Shown in pieces: positions 5,739-12,509 of a DNA stretch of 16,105 nucleotides. This DNA is from Kmv42 sp040757455 (GTDB lineage Bacteria > Nitrospirota > Thermodesulfovibrionia > Thermodesulfovibrionales > SM23-35), in assembly GCA_040757455.1 (NCBI GenBank), contig JBFLXE010000055.1:1-16105 (forward strand), given 5' to 3'. Made by a program: the position numbers and the translations under genes. The notes beneath the pieces are model-generated. The model ran no database searches. It had not been told where the DNA came from and saw only the letters and a program-made list of their open reading frames with translations. The stretch's first letter is position 1; the number at the start of each line of letters is the position of its first letter.

Positions 5739-6170
5739 ATGCCTGATGACTTTCCATTTATTCTCAAAAAGTTGAAACTTAAAGTGACTCCGAAAAGAGT
5801 GGCTATTCTGGATATCCTGATGAAAGAGACTATCTACCTGAGTCCTGAAGAAATATGGGAAAGGATGAAGATGCGATTCAACAAGATAGGCCTTCCGACA
5901 GTGTACCGCAATCTGGAAGAACTTGTCGAAGGAAATGTGATCTGGAAGATCTCTCATCCGAATCGTAATCTGTACTATTTTTTCTGCCGGAATCGATCGC
6001 ATCACCACCACTTCATCTGTCTGTCATGCCGTAATGTGGAGGATATCAATCTTTGTAGATTGCGTGAACTGGAAAAGTTGGTGAAAGAGGAATTGAAAGG
6101 AAAAGTGGTTTCCCATATCCTTCAGGTCAATGGTCTCTGTAGCAGATGCAAGAAAAACAAGAAGGGATAA
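5739..6170 (+). CDS. zur: Fur-family transcriptional regulator, probably Zur
   Basis: This 143-residue protein has the Fur-family layout. The winged-helix DNA-binding domain covers about residues 8-70, with LKVTPKRVAILDIL and the recognition helix GLPTVYRNLEEL at 51-62. A hinge and dimerisation domain follow, with the metal motif SHHHHFICLSC at 87-97 (Cys94 and Cys97 of the structural zinc site), His126 in VVSHILQV, and the second pair CSRC at 134-137. The short tail KKNKKG is basic. Specificity for zinc rather than iron is inferred from the next three genes, which encode a zinc-type ABC importer, and from the adjacent 7-1-7 operator. The stop codon is 6 bases before the znuA start, so the genes form one operon. 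Confidence 0.85.
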   Translation: MPDDFPFILKKLKLKVTPKRVAILDILMKETIYLSPEEIWERMKMRFNKIGLPTVYRNLEELVEGNVIWKISHPNRNLYYFFCRNRSHHHHFICLSCRNVEDINLCRLRELEKLVKEELKGKVVSHILQVNGLCSRCKKNKKG

Positions 6171-6176
6171 AACGAC

Positions 6177-7157
6177 ATGAAAATCAGAATTTTTCTTATT
6201 GCCCTTTTTCCCCTTTTTGTGACCCTCTTGCTATATGCATGCAAGAGAAACGAGGATCGCCAAACACCAAAGAAACTCAGGGTTGTAGCGAGTATTTTCC
6301 CAGTTTATGATTTTGCAAGAAATGTTGGAAAAGATAGAGCAGATGTTTCTCTCCTCTTACCCCCGGGTGTTGAGACGCACAGTTTCGAGCCAAAACCCGG
6401 GGACGTAACAAGGATCAATGAATCAGATATTTTCATTTATACAGGAAGTCATATGGAACCATGGGCTGGTGATATTGCCAGCGGCATCAAGGGCGGGGCT
6501 CTTTTGATAATCGAGGCGGGCGAAGGAGTTGTTCTTGAGAAGTGGCGCATTGAAGCTTCAGAAGAGAAGGGCAGAGACAAATATCCTGTCAGAGAGGCCG
6601 ATAAACTTACACATGAACATGACATGATTGACCCTCACATCTGGCTTGATTTTTCGAATGCAGAAAAAATGGTGAATAATATTCTGGAGGGTTTTGTTAA
6701 GAAAGATCCGGAGGACAGTGATTTTTATATCAAAAATGCGGAAACTTATAGGTCAAAACTTAGAGATCTCGATGGGACTTATGAAAAGGCTCTTTCTAAC
6801 TGCAAGAAGACCGTCTTCATTCATGGAGGACATTTTGCCTTCAGTTATTTAGCCAGAAGATACGGCCTAAAATATCTGTCGGCTTACAGGGGTTTTTCGC
6901 CGAACGCAGAGCCCACGCCGAAAGATTTAGTAGACCTGATCGAGAGAATGAAAAAAGATAACATTAAATATATCTTTTATGAAGAATTGATTGAACCCCG
7001 CATTGCGGAGATGATATCAAGAGAGACTGGTGCAAAGCTCCTTCGGCTTCACGGTGCTCATAATGTGTCAAAAGATGAACTGGACCGAGATGTGACATTC
7101 ATTTCATTGATGACAGAGAATCTGGAAAACCTCAAGATCGGGCTTGAATGTCAATGA
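6177..7157 (+). CDS. znuA: Zinc ABC transporter substrate-binding lipoprotein
   Basis: This is a 326-residue cluster A-I (ZnuA/TroA) metal-binding protein. The N-terminus (MKIRIFLIALFPLF...LLLYAC) is a lipoprotein signal with a lipobox ending at Cys22; Tyr at -2 is slightly unusual. The binding domain follows with VVASIFPVYDFARNVG, LPPGVETHSFEP (His68), IDPHIWLD (His154) and FIHGGHFAFSYLARRYGL (His219), the three zinc ligands expected in the family. LHGAHNVSKDEL near 291-302 occupies the position of the fourth ligand region. The His-rich loop of many ZnuA proteins is reduced to THEHDMIDPH. It would be tethered in the periplasm and pass zinc to ZnuB. AAGGGA lies 9 bases before the ATG. Its end overlaps znuC. 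Manganese cannot be excluded from sequence alone. Confidence 0.9.
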   Translation: MKIRIFLIALFPLFVTLLLYACKRNEDRQTPKKLRVVASIFPVYDFARNVGKDRADVSLLLPPGVETHSFEPKPGDVTRINESDIFIYTGSHMEPWAGDIASGIKGGALLIIEAGEGVVLEKWRIEASEEKGRDKYPVREADKLTHEHDMIDPHIWLDFSNAEKMVNNILEGFVKKDPEDSDFYIKNAETYRSKLRDLDGTYEKALSNCKKTVFIHGGHFAFSYLARRYGLKYLSAYRGFSPNAEPTPKDLVDLIERMKKDNIKYIFYEELIEPRIAEMISRETGAKLLRLHGAHNVSKDELDRDVTFISLMTENLENLKIGLECQ

Positions 7158-7903
7158 GCATTATTTACGTTGAGAATCTGTCTTTCAGATATAACTCTGT
7201 GGAAGTGCTGAGTAACATCTCTTTTAATGTGGAGTATGGAGATTATGTCGGACTCGTGGGACCGAATGGCTCCGGAAAAACCACGCTGATTAAGATAATC
7301 CTGGGTTTGGTGAGGGCTGAAAAAGGTAAACTCTCCCTATTCGGTGAAAGACCCGATAACTTCAAAGAATGGTTCAGAGTCGGGTATCTGCCGCAGAAAC
7401 TGGCGCATTTTAACCCATATTTTCCTGCTACGGTCAAAGAAGTGGTTTCACTGGGGCTGTTTTCAAAAAAAGTATTCCCGAAAAGAGTTAAAGAAGAGGA
7501 CGAAAAAGCTTTAGAGGAAGCTATGAAATTAATGGATGTACTTGACATCAAGAACAAATTGATCGGCGAGCTTTCAGGCGGCCAGCAGCAGAGGGTATTA
7601 GTTGCAAGAGCAGTAGTCAACAAACCGGAGTTGCTGATCCTTGACGAACCGACAACAGCGCTTGACCCTGAGGCAAGAGAGATTTTCTTTCAGACTGTGG
7701 GCGAACTCAACCGGATCAAAAGGGTGACAGTCGTCCTGGTTACCCACGACATAGCGAATATCGGGAAATATGCCTCAAAGCTCATGTATCTTGATAAAAA
7801 ACTGGTCTTTTACGGAAGCTTTGAAGAGTTCTGTATTTCTCAAAGCATGACCGACTACTTCGGTGAATTTACCCAACACCTCATTTGTCACAGGCATAAT
7901 TGA
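7148..7903 (+). CDS. znuC: Zinc ABC transporter ATP-binding protein
   Basis: This 251-residue ATPase powers the importer from the cytoplasmic face. All nucleotide-binding motifs are present: Walker A GPNGSGKTT (38-46), Q-loop Gln83 in YLPQK, ABC signature LSGGQQQR (142-149), Walker B LLILDE (162-167), D-loop TALD and switch His200 in VTHD. The C-terminal end CHRHN is Cys/His-rich, as is common in ZnuC-type ATPases. The start could be ATG 7148 (10-base overlap with znuA) or ATG 7154, which gives an ATGA stop-start overlap; neither has a strong ribosome site, so translation is probably coupled. znuB follows after one base. Confidence 0.93.
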   Translation: MSMSIIYVENLSFRYNSVEVLSNISFNVEYGDYVGLVGPNGSGKTTLIKIILGLVRAEKGKLSLFGERPDNFKEWFRVGYLPQKLAHFNPYFPATVKEVVSLGLFSKKVFPKRVKEEDEKALEEAMKLMDVLDIKNKLIGELSGGQQQRVLVARAVVNKPELLILDEPTTALDPEAREIFFQTVGELNRIKRVTVVLVTHDIANIGKYASKLMYLDKKLVFYGSFEEFCISQSMTDYFGEFTQHLICHRHN

Positions 7904-7904
7904 T

Positions 7905-8720
7905 ATGGAGTTATTCAGTTTCCTGAAATACGAATTTGTGCAGAGGGCCATTATTGCCGGCTCATTTATCGCATTGGTATGTTCGATATTGGGAGTACTT
8001 CTCGTCTTGAGAGGCTTATCACTGATAGGAGACGGGCTTGCACATGTAACTTTCGGGGGCGTGGCCATAGGTCTTCTCCTTGAGCAGCAGCCTGTTTATA
8101 CTGCGATTCCGGTTGTTGTGCTGAGCTCCCTCGGAATACTCAAAATAATAGAGAAAACTAAGCTTTATGGAGATGCTGCCATTGGAATAGTTTCTTCGTT
8201 AGGTATCGCTGGAGGAGTGCTTATCGCGAGTATCGCGGGCGGCTTCAACGTGGATATATTCAGTTTTCTTTTCGGCAATATACTCGCTATAAGCAAAACC
8301 GAGGTTCTAACGTCGATAGTCCTTTCTTTGGTTGTTCTCCTGATGATAACTTTGTTTTATCACGAACATCTCTCGACAGCATTTGACGAAGAATTTGCCA
8401 GGGCATCAGGAATTAATACCAGGAGTATAAATTCGTTACTTGTTATCCTGACAGGAATCACAGTTGTTCTCACAATGAAAGTCGTCGGTATAATGCTTAC
8501 TTCTTCGCTTTTGATTCTGCCCGCGGTTACCGGCTTTCAGATTGCAAGGAGCTTCAAGAGTTCGATGGTGACATCAGCGATTTTCGCAGTGACAGCAGTG
8601 TTAACAGGCACATCCCTTTCCGTCATTCTGAACTTTCCAACAGGTGCCTGTATTGTCATGATGAATTTTATATTTTTCCTTGTTGGCTCTTTTTACAGAA
8701 ATGCGGTATTAAAAAGGTAG
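7905..8720 (+). CDS. znuB: Zinc ABC transporter membrane permease
   Basis: This is a 271-residue ABC-3 family permease (PF00950) and forms the membrane channel of the ZnuABC importer. Hydrophobic segments alternate through the whole length, beginning IIAGSFIALVCSILGVLLVLRG. The family's conserved GLSLIGDGLAHVTFGGVAIG stretch follows at about 39-58. The cytoplasmic part that contacts ZnuC carries the EEFARASGI motif near 165-173, and VGIMLTSSLLILPAVTG near 197-213 is also typical. The start at ATG 7905 gives the usual MELFSFLKYEF N-terminus one base after the znuC stop; a GTG at 7863 would add 14 residues overlapping znuC and is less likely. The operon ends here: the convergent rnhB stop is 22 bases away. 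Confidence 0.93.
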   Translation: MELFSFLKYEFVQRAIIAGSFIALVCSILGVLLVLRGLSLIGDGLAHVTFGGVAIGLLLEQQPVYTAIPVVVLSSLGILKIIEKTKLYGDAAIGIVSSLGIAGGVLIASIAGGFNVDIFSFLFGNILAISKTEVLTSIVLSLVVLLMITLFYHEHLSTAFDEEFARASGINTRSINSLLVILTGITVVLTMKVVGIMLTSSLLILPAVTGFQIARSFKSSMVTSAIFAVTAVLTGTSLSVILNFPTGACIVMMNFIFFLVGSFYRNAVLKR

Positions 8721-8742
8721 TTATTCGATACATCCATAAAAC

Positions 8743-9354
8743 TCAAAATGGAAGGTCAAGTTCCATGACTCTGAAAAAAGTCTTTCTGTGGATAGGGGAC
8801 GGGCCGTAAAGGCGTATCTTATGAAGATGATCTCTTGTGGAATAACCTTTATGTTTGTCGAAATTATATTCGGGATATTGGCGGTGATAGCCGTACATGA
8901 TCTCATCGCGCGTTACCTTCGCAACAATAGAGGCAGCTGCAACAGAGGCGCTCACATTTTCGGCCTTTATAGGGGAAAGTTGTGCGATGGACAACCCAGG
9001 GAGGGACAAAGCGTCAATAATAAGGATATCGGGGCGCCGGCAAAGCTTTTCAACGGCTCTTTGCATGGCGAGTCTTGTAGCCCTCAGGACATTAAGTCTG
9101 TCTATATCCTCAGGCTCAACGATACCTATGCCAATATCCAGAGAAGAATTCCGGATCTCGTTATATAAGCGTCTCCTCTCCTTCTCCGCAACTATTTTGG
9201 AATCTCTCAGGCCGCTAATCCTTACATTCTCTTTAAGGATAACTGCCGCGGCTACGACGGGGCCTGCAAGTGGACCTCTCCCGGCCTCATCAATACCTAC
9301 AATCTGCGAAAAACCTCTTTTTCTAACAGACTCATCATATTGATAAATATCCAT
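8743..9354 (-). CDS. rnhB: Ribonuclease HII
   Basis: RNase HII removes the RNA strand of RNA-DNA hybrids and single ribonucleotides misplaced in DNA. From ATG 9354 it has 203 residues. The catalytic motif GIDEAGRGPLAGPVVAAAV (20-38) supplies Asp22 and Glu23. RDSKIVAEKERRRLY and IIDALSLPG (a further Asp) follow, then ASIVAKVTRDEIM with the last catalytic Asp and YPEYNFDKHKGYSTRDH. The motif set is complete. A longer frame starts at TTG 9378, but ATG 9354 follows AGGGA closely and matches the usual length. It is the last gene of the minus-strand ribosomal block, 69 bases after rplS. Confidence 0.95.
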   Translation of the reverse strand: MDIYQYDESVRKRGFSQIVGIDEAGRGPLAGPVVAAAVILKENVRISGLRDSKIVAEKERRRLYNEIRNSSLDIGIGIVEPEDIDRLNVLRATRLAMQRAVEKLCRRPDILIIDALSLPGLSIAQLSPIKAENVSASVAAASIVAKVTRDEIMYGYHRQYPEYNFDKHKGYSTRDHLHKIRLYGPSPIHRKTFFRVMELDLPF

Positions 9355-9423
9355 GGTCCCTGTTGTCCAACATATCAATTTTCTTTGTGGACAAGTCTGA
9401 TCAATGCTGGTATCGTCACGACA

Positions 9424-9795
9424 CTACTGGCTGGCGGAATCCTTCTCCGGAGATATCCTTTCCTTCTCTTTGATCTTGGCGGCCTTACCTTTCTTGCCTC
9501 TCAGGTAGTATAATTTTGCCTTTCTCACAGTGCCTTTTTTAAGAACTTCTATTTTTTCAATAGAGGGTGAAAGAATAGGAAAAATTCTTTCCACACCAAC
9601 ACCGAAGGACATCTTACGGACAGTGAAGGTTTCTCTTGTGCCGCCACCACGCTTTGCTATGACGACGCCGTCGAAAGGCTGTATTCTCTCTTTATCACCT
9701 TCCACAACCTTCACCAGAATCCTGACGGTATCACCGACACCAAAGTCGGGCATCTCTTTCCTGAAGCCCTCCTCTATGGCTCTTATAAAATTCAT
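9424..9795 (-). CDS. rplS: Large ribosomal subunit protein bL19
   Basis: bL19 sits at the subunit interface of the 50S particle. The 123-residue protein shows the family signature: PDFGVGDTVRILVKVVEGDKERIQPFDGVV, then GGTRETFTVRKMSFGVGVERIFP and KAKLYYLRGKKGKAAKIKE. It ends with a charged extension (KERISPEKDSASQ) slightly longer than the E. coli protein. The ATG overlaps the trmD stop in an ATGA arrangement, and GGGAGGA lies just upstream within trmD, so translation is coupled. Confidence 0.97.
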   Translation of the reverse strand: MNFIRAIEEGFRKEMPDFGVGDTVRILVKVVEGDKERIQPFDGVVIAKRGGGTRETFTVRKMSFGVGVERIFPILSPSIEKIEVLKKGTVRKAKLYYLRGKKGKAAKIKEKERISPEKDSASQ

Positions 9796-10529
9796 TGTGA
9801 TTCCTCCCTTATCTCCTTAATCAATTCAAAGTCTTGTTCATTCAGTTCAATCTTTGCGAGAAGTTCTGGTCTTCTTTCCAGAGTCCGGCGGAGCGCCGCC
9901 TTACGTCTCCATCGCTGGATATCTCGATGGTTACCCGAAAGCAGGACCTCCGGAACCTCCATGTTCCTGAATACAGGGGGCCTTGTGTAATGAGGGTAGT
10001 CAAGTATCCCCCATGAAAAAGATTCCACCTCTGCAGAATGTTCGTCGCCAAGTACGCCCGGTATAAGTCGCGTGACGGCGTCTATTATAACCAAAGCCGG
10101 CAATTCTCCGCCGGTCAGGACGTAATCGCCGATTGAGATTTCCTCGTCAGCCAGATATGCTTTAACTCTCTCATCGATCGCTTCGTATCTTCCGCACAAC
10201 AAAAATATCTTTCTTTTTTCTTCCGAAAATTCCAGAGCCATCTTCTGATCAAATTTTTTTCCTGCCGGGCTGAGTAAAATAACCCTTCTCTGTGCTTTAT
10301 CGGGACAGAGTTTCTCGACGGCTAAGAAAAAAGGCTCGGGTTTCATAACCATTCCTGAGCCTCCTCCATAAGGATAGTCATCCACCGTTCTATGCTTGTC
10401 CCGTGTAAAATCTCTGAGATTATGGATGCCTATCCACACCAGTCCTCTCTGCAGCGCTTTCCTGATTATTCCTTCACCCACATAAGCGTGGAAGACTGCA
10501 GGGAATATCGTAATTATCTCAAAAGTCAT
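9792..10529 (-). CDS. trmD: tRNA (guanine37-N1)-methyltransferase
   Basis: TrmD methylates G37 next to the anticodon using S-adenosylmethionine, preventing +1 frameshifts. The 245-residue protein has the SPOUT/trefoil-knot landmarks: MTFEIITIFP, DDYPYGGGSGMVMKPEP (51-65), LLCGRYEAIDERV (110-122), ISIGDYVLTGGELPALVIIDAVTRLIPGVLG (131-161, with Arg154) and LDYPHYTRPPVF. The residue aligning with the catalytic Asp169 of the H. influenzae/E. coli enzyme is Glu169 (HSAEVESF, codon GAA). The ATG has no good Shine-Dalgarno sequence (GGGG abuts it). rimM, usually directly upstream, is missing; 138 bases separate trmD from the KH-domain gene. It overlaps rplS by 4 bases. Confidence 0.96.
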   Translation of the reverse strand: MTFEIITIFPAVFHAYVGEGIIRKALQRGLVWIGIHNLRDFTRDKHRTVDDYPYGGGSGMVMKPEPFFLAVEKLCPDKAQRRVILLSPAGKKFDQKMALEFSEEKRKIFLLCGRYEAIDERVKAYLADEEISIGDYVLTGGELPALVIIDAVTRLIPGVLGDEHSAEVESFSWGILDYPHYTRPPVFRNMEVPEVLLSGNHRDIQRWRRKAALRRTLERRPELLAKIELNEQDFELIKEIREESQ

Positions 10530-10667
10530 CCCCGTTACGCTACAAGGAACTGAAAAGGGAACAAAGGATCAGGGGTAGATATTTCATATCCCACCCCATT
10601 TCTTCTTAAGCTAAAGAATTGTGTTCAGGAAATCAAACTCCGATACGTTCCTGCTGAGATTCTATTT
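10530..10667 (-). other. Gap where rimM is normally found
   Basis: This 138-base spacer between the KH-domain gene and trmD holds no rimM and no readable rimM fragment in any frame (RimM needs about 170 residues). A 15-codon frame (MKYLPLILCSLFSSL) lies at its trmD-proximal end on the minus strand, but it is too short to support as a gene. No strong promoter or terminator was found. Confidence 0.6.
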
Positions 10668-10898
10668 TTACTCGAGTATTTCGAGTACGCAACGCTTACC
10701 GATTTTTGTACCTGAGGCGCTTAGAATAGTCCTCATCGCCCGGGCGGTTTTACCTTGTTTTCCGATAACCTTTCCGAGATCACTAGGCGCAACCCTGAGT
10801 TCAAAGACAGTAGTCTTCTCGCCGTCAACCTCTGTAACATTCACCTCTTCAGGCCTGTCAACGAGGGCCTTAGCCATCTTTTCGACTAACTCTTTCAT
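10668..10898 (-). CDS. khpA: KH-domain RNA-binding protein KhpA (YlqC-like)
   Basis: This 76-residue protein is a single type II KH domain. The RNA-binding GxxG loop is in DLGKVIGKQGKTARAMRTIL (about 41-60), preceded by the strand TTVFELRVAPSD and followed by KRCVLEILE. KhpA pairs with KhpB in several bacteria and binds small RNAs and mRNAs. The ATG is preceded by GGAGGTGG. Its position right after rpsP (31-base gap) is the standard gene order. Confidence 0.93.
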   Translation of the reverse strand: MKELVEKMAKALVDRPEEVNVTEVDGEKTTVFELRVAPSDLGKVIGKQGKTARAMRTILSASGTKIGKRCVLEILE

Positions 10899-10929
10899 TC
10901 GTATCCACCTCCATGCGAGTTCGGACTGA

Positions 10930-11166
10930 TTATAAACCAGCCCTTTGCATTAGCTTTTTAACTTTATCCGTAGGTTGAGCTCCCTTTTGTAACCAAAATT
11001 TTGCCTTATCCAGATTGAGACTTATTCCGGCAGGATCTTTCAAGGGATCATACGTCCCGAGTATCTCTATAAAAGGGCCGTCCCTTCTTGACCTGGAATC
11101 GGCGACGATAATTCTGTAGAAAGGTCTCTTGTGCGCTCCCAAACGTGTAAGCCTTATTTTTACCAA
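10930..11166 (-). CDS. rpsP: Small ribosomal subunit protein bS16
   Basis: bS16 helps assemble and stabilise the 30S subunit. The protein (78 residues) shows the typical beginning MVKIRLTRLGAHKRPFYRII and VADSRSRRDGPFIEILGTYDP, then KAKFWLQKGAQPTDKVKKLM. The best start is TTG 11166: AGGAGG at 11180-11175 is 8 bases before it and the product then begins MVKIRL as in other bS16 proteins. A longer frame begins with GTG at 11175, but that codon overlaps the ribosome binding site. It is the first gene of the block khpA-trmD-rplS-rnhB and diverges from argD. Confidence 0.96.
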   Translation of the reverse strand: MVKIRLTRLGAHKRPFYRIIVADSRSRRDGPFIEILGTYDPLKDPAGISLNLDKAKFWLQKGAQPTDKVKKLMQRAGL

Positions 11167-11174
11167 GTGCGTCA

Positions 11175-11180
11175 CCTCCT
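11175..11180 (-). promoter_or_regulatory. Ribosome binding site fixing the rpsP TTG start
   Basis: A perfect AGGAGG reads on the minus strand, 8 bases before TTG 11166. It rules out the GTG at 11175, which it overlaps by one base. Confidence 0.8.
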
Positions 11181-11246
11181 CGAAAAGTTCATAATTTTAA
11201 TACATAGCTGAACATAAAGTAAATAGGGTTACGTACGTCATTAAGA

Positions 11247-11252
11247 ATTATA
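11247..11252 (-). promoter_or_regulatory. Probable -10 box of the rpsP operon
   Basis: TATAAT reads on the minus strand about 80 bases before the rpsP start, in GCGGTATAATT. No good -35 box is seen at 16-18 bp. A second candidate closer to the gene is TTTACT-N18-TAAAAT. One of these likely drives the operon. Confidence 0.35.
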
Positions 11253-11258
11253 CCGCGT

Positions 11259-11288
11259 TTGATTTTTCGCCATATTTTTCGTTATTAT
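11259..11288 (+). promoter_or_regulatory. Promoter of argD
   Basis: TTGATT (11259-11264), an 18-bp spacer and TATTAT (11283-11288) lie directly before argD. The ATG at 11298 is 9 bases after the -10 box and no Shine-Dalgarno sequence is present, so the mRNA would have at most about three leader bases. Confidence 0.5.
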
Positions 11289-11297
11289 CACACGATA

Positions 11298-12494
11298 ATG
11301 GAGATCAAGAAATTTTTTGAGGAATCTAATCGCTATATCATGAACACTTACACCAGATATCCTGTAGTCTTGAGAAAGGGACGCGGCATAAAGGTGTGGG
11401 GATCAGACGGGAAGGAATATATTGATTTTGTAGGAGGGATTGCAGTTAATATTCTGGGGCACTGCCATCCACGTGTCGTCGTTGCACTTCAGAAACAGGC
11501 ACAGAGACTTGTACACGTCTCGAATTACTATCATATAGAACCACAGATAAAACTCGCTAAACTTCTTGTGGAACACTCCTTCGCAGACAAGGTTTTTTTC
11601 TGCAACTCGGGTGCCGAAGCCAATGAAGCAGCGATCAAACTCGTTCGAAAATATGCGAAGGAGAAGATAGATCCGGGAAGGTTCGAGATTATTACAGCAG
11701 AAAACTCTTTTCACGGAAGAACACTTGCAACACTCACCGCAACAGGCCAGGAGAGATTTCAGAAGGGATTTGAGCCTCTGGTGCCGGGCTTCACATATGT
11801 TCCGTTTAATGATATCAGAGCACTCAATAAAGCGATTACAGCGAACACGTGTGCCATTCTGTTAGAACCAATACAGGGAGAAGGGGGTGTCGTTTTGCCC
11901 GACCCCGACTATCTGAAAGAGGTGAGATCCCTTTGTGATGAAAATAATCTGGCTCTTATTTTAGATGAGGTGCAGACCGGAATGGGGAGAACGGGGAAAC
12001 TTTTTGCACATGAACATTTTAGTATGGTACCTGATGTGATGACACTGGCAAAGGGCCTCGGCAATGGCGTACCCATAGGCGCCATGCTTGCCACCGACAG
12101 GACAGCGTCGGCTTTTCAACCTGGCAGCCATGCGTCGACTTTTGGTGGTAACCCCCTTGTTTGTGCGGCAGCTGTTGCGACTCTGGAAACACTTCTGGAG
12201 GATGGGTTTATACTGGATCAGTGTGAAAGAATGGGTAAATATTTTGCGGAGAAGCTTGAATACCTCAAATCAAAATTTCCGCGGCTGATAAAAGAAGTGA
12301 GGGGCATCGGGCTGATGCTGGGAGCGGAGCTGACACGAGACTGTGACGTAATCGTAAGGGCATGTATGGAAAAGGGGGTTCTCGTGAATTGTACTGCCGG
12401 GAAAGTCTTGAGATTCACGCCGCCTTTAATCATTCAAAAGAAGGATATAGATCATCTCATCGGTGTTCTCGATGAAATTTTTTTGAAATTATAA
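11298..12494 (+). CDS. argD: Acetylornithine aminotransferase
   Basis: ArgD is a PLP enzyme that transfers an amino group from glutamate to N-acetylglutamate semialdehyde in arginine synthesis. The 398-residue protein shows the class III aminotransferase hallmarks: GIAVNILGHCHPRVV (47-61), FFCNSGAEANEAAIKLVRK (110-128), NSFHGRTLATLTATGQ (146-161), the PLP-contacting Asp223 in LILDEVQTGMGRTG, and the Schiff-base Lys252 in TLAKGLGNGVPIGAML. HASTFGGNPLVCAAA follows. Similar enzymes act on succinyl-diaminopimelate or ornithine, but argF 15 bases downstream supports the arginine role. Start ATG 11298 fits the usual N-terminus; an in-frame TTG at 11259 overlaps the promoter. Confidence 0.93.
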   Translation: MEIKKFFEESNRYIMNTYTRYPVVLRKGRGIKVWGSDGKEYIDFVGGIAVNILGHCHPRVVVALQKQAQRLVHVSNYYHIEPQIKLAKLLVEHSFADKVFFCNSGAEANEAAIKLVRKYAKEKIDPGRFEIITAENSFHGRTLATLTATGQERFQKGFEPLVPGFTYVPFNDIRALNKAITANTCAILLEPIQGEGGVVLPDPDYLKEVRSLCDENNLALILDEVQTGMGRTGKLFAHEHFSMVPDVMTLAKGLGNGVPIGAMLATDRTASAFQPGSHASTFGGNPLVCAAAVATLETLLEDGFILDQCERMGKYFAEKLEYLKSKFPRLIKEVRGIGLMLGAELTRDCDVIVRACMEKGVLVNCTAGKVLRFTPPLIIQKKDIDHLIGVLDEIFLKL

Positions 12495-12509
12495 GGTTAT
12501 GAGAAGCGG

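Noticed and set aside
8788..9343. Plus-strand open frames across rnhB
   Set aside because: Their translations match no pattern, and the minus-strand frame encodes RNase HII with all catalytic residues.
10544..10591. 15-codon frame MKYLPLILCSLFSSL on the minus strand in the rimM gap
   Set aside because: It resembles a signal-peptide start but stops after 15 codons, with no convincing ribosome site; chance is the simpler explanation.
11231..11238. ACGTACGT palindrome between rpsP and argD as an ArgR site
   Set aside because: ArgR boxes are about 18 bp and AT-rich; this 8-bp palindrome does not match and has no second copy.
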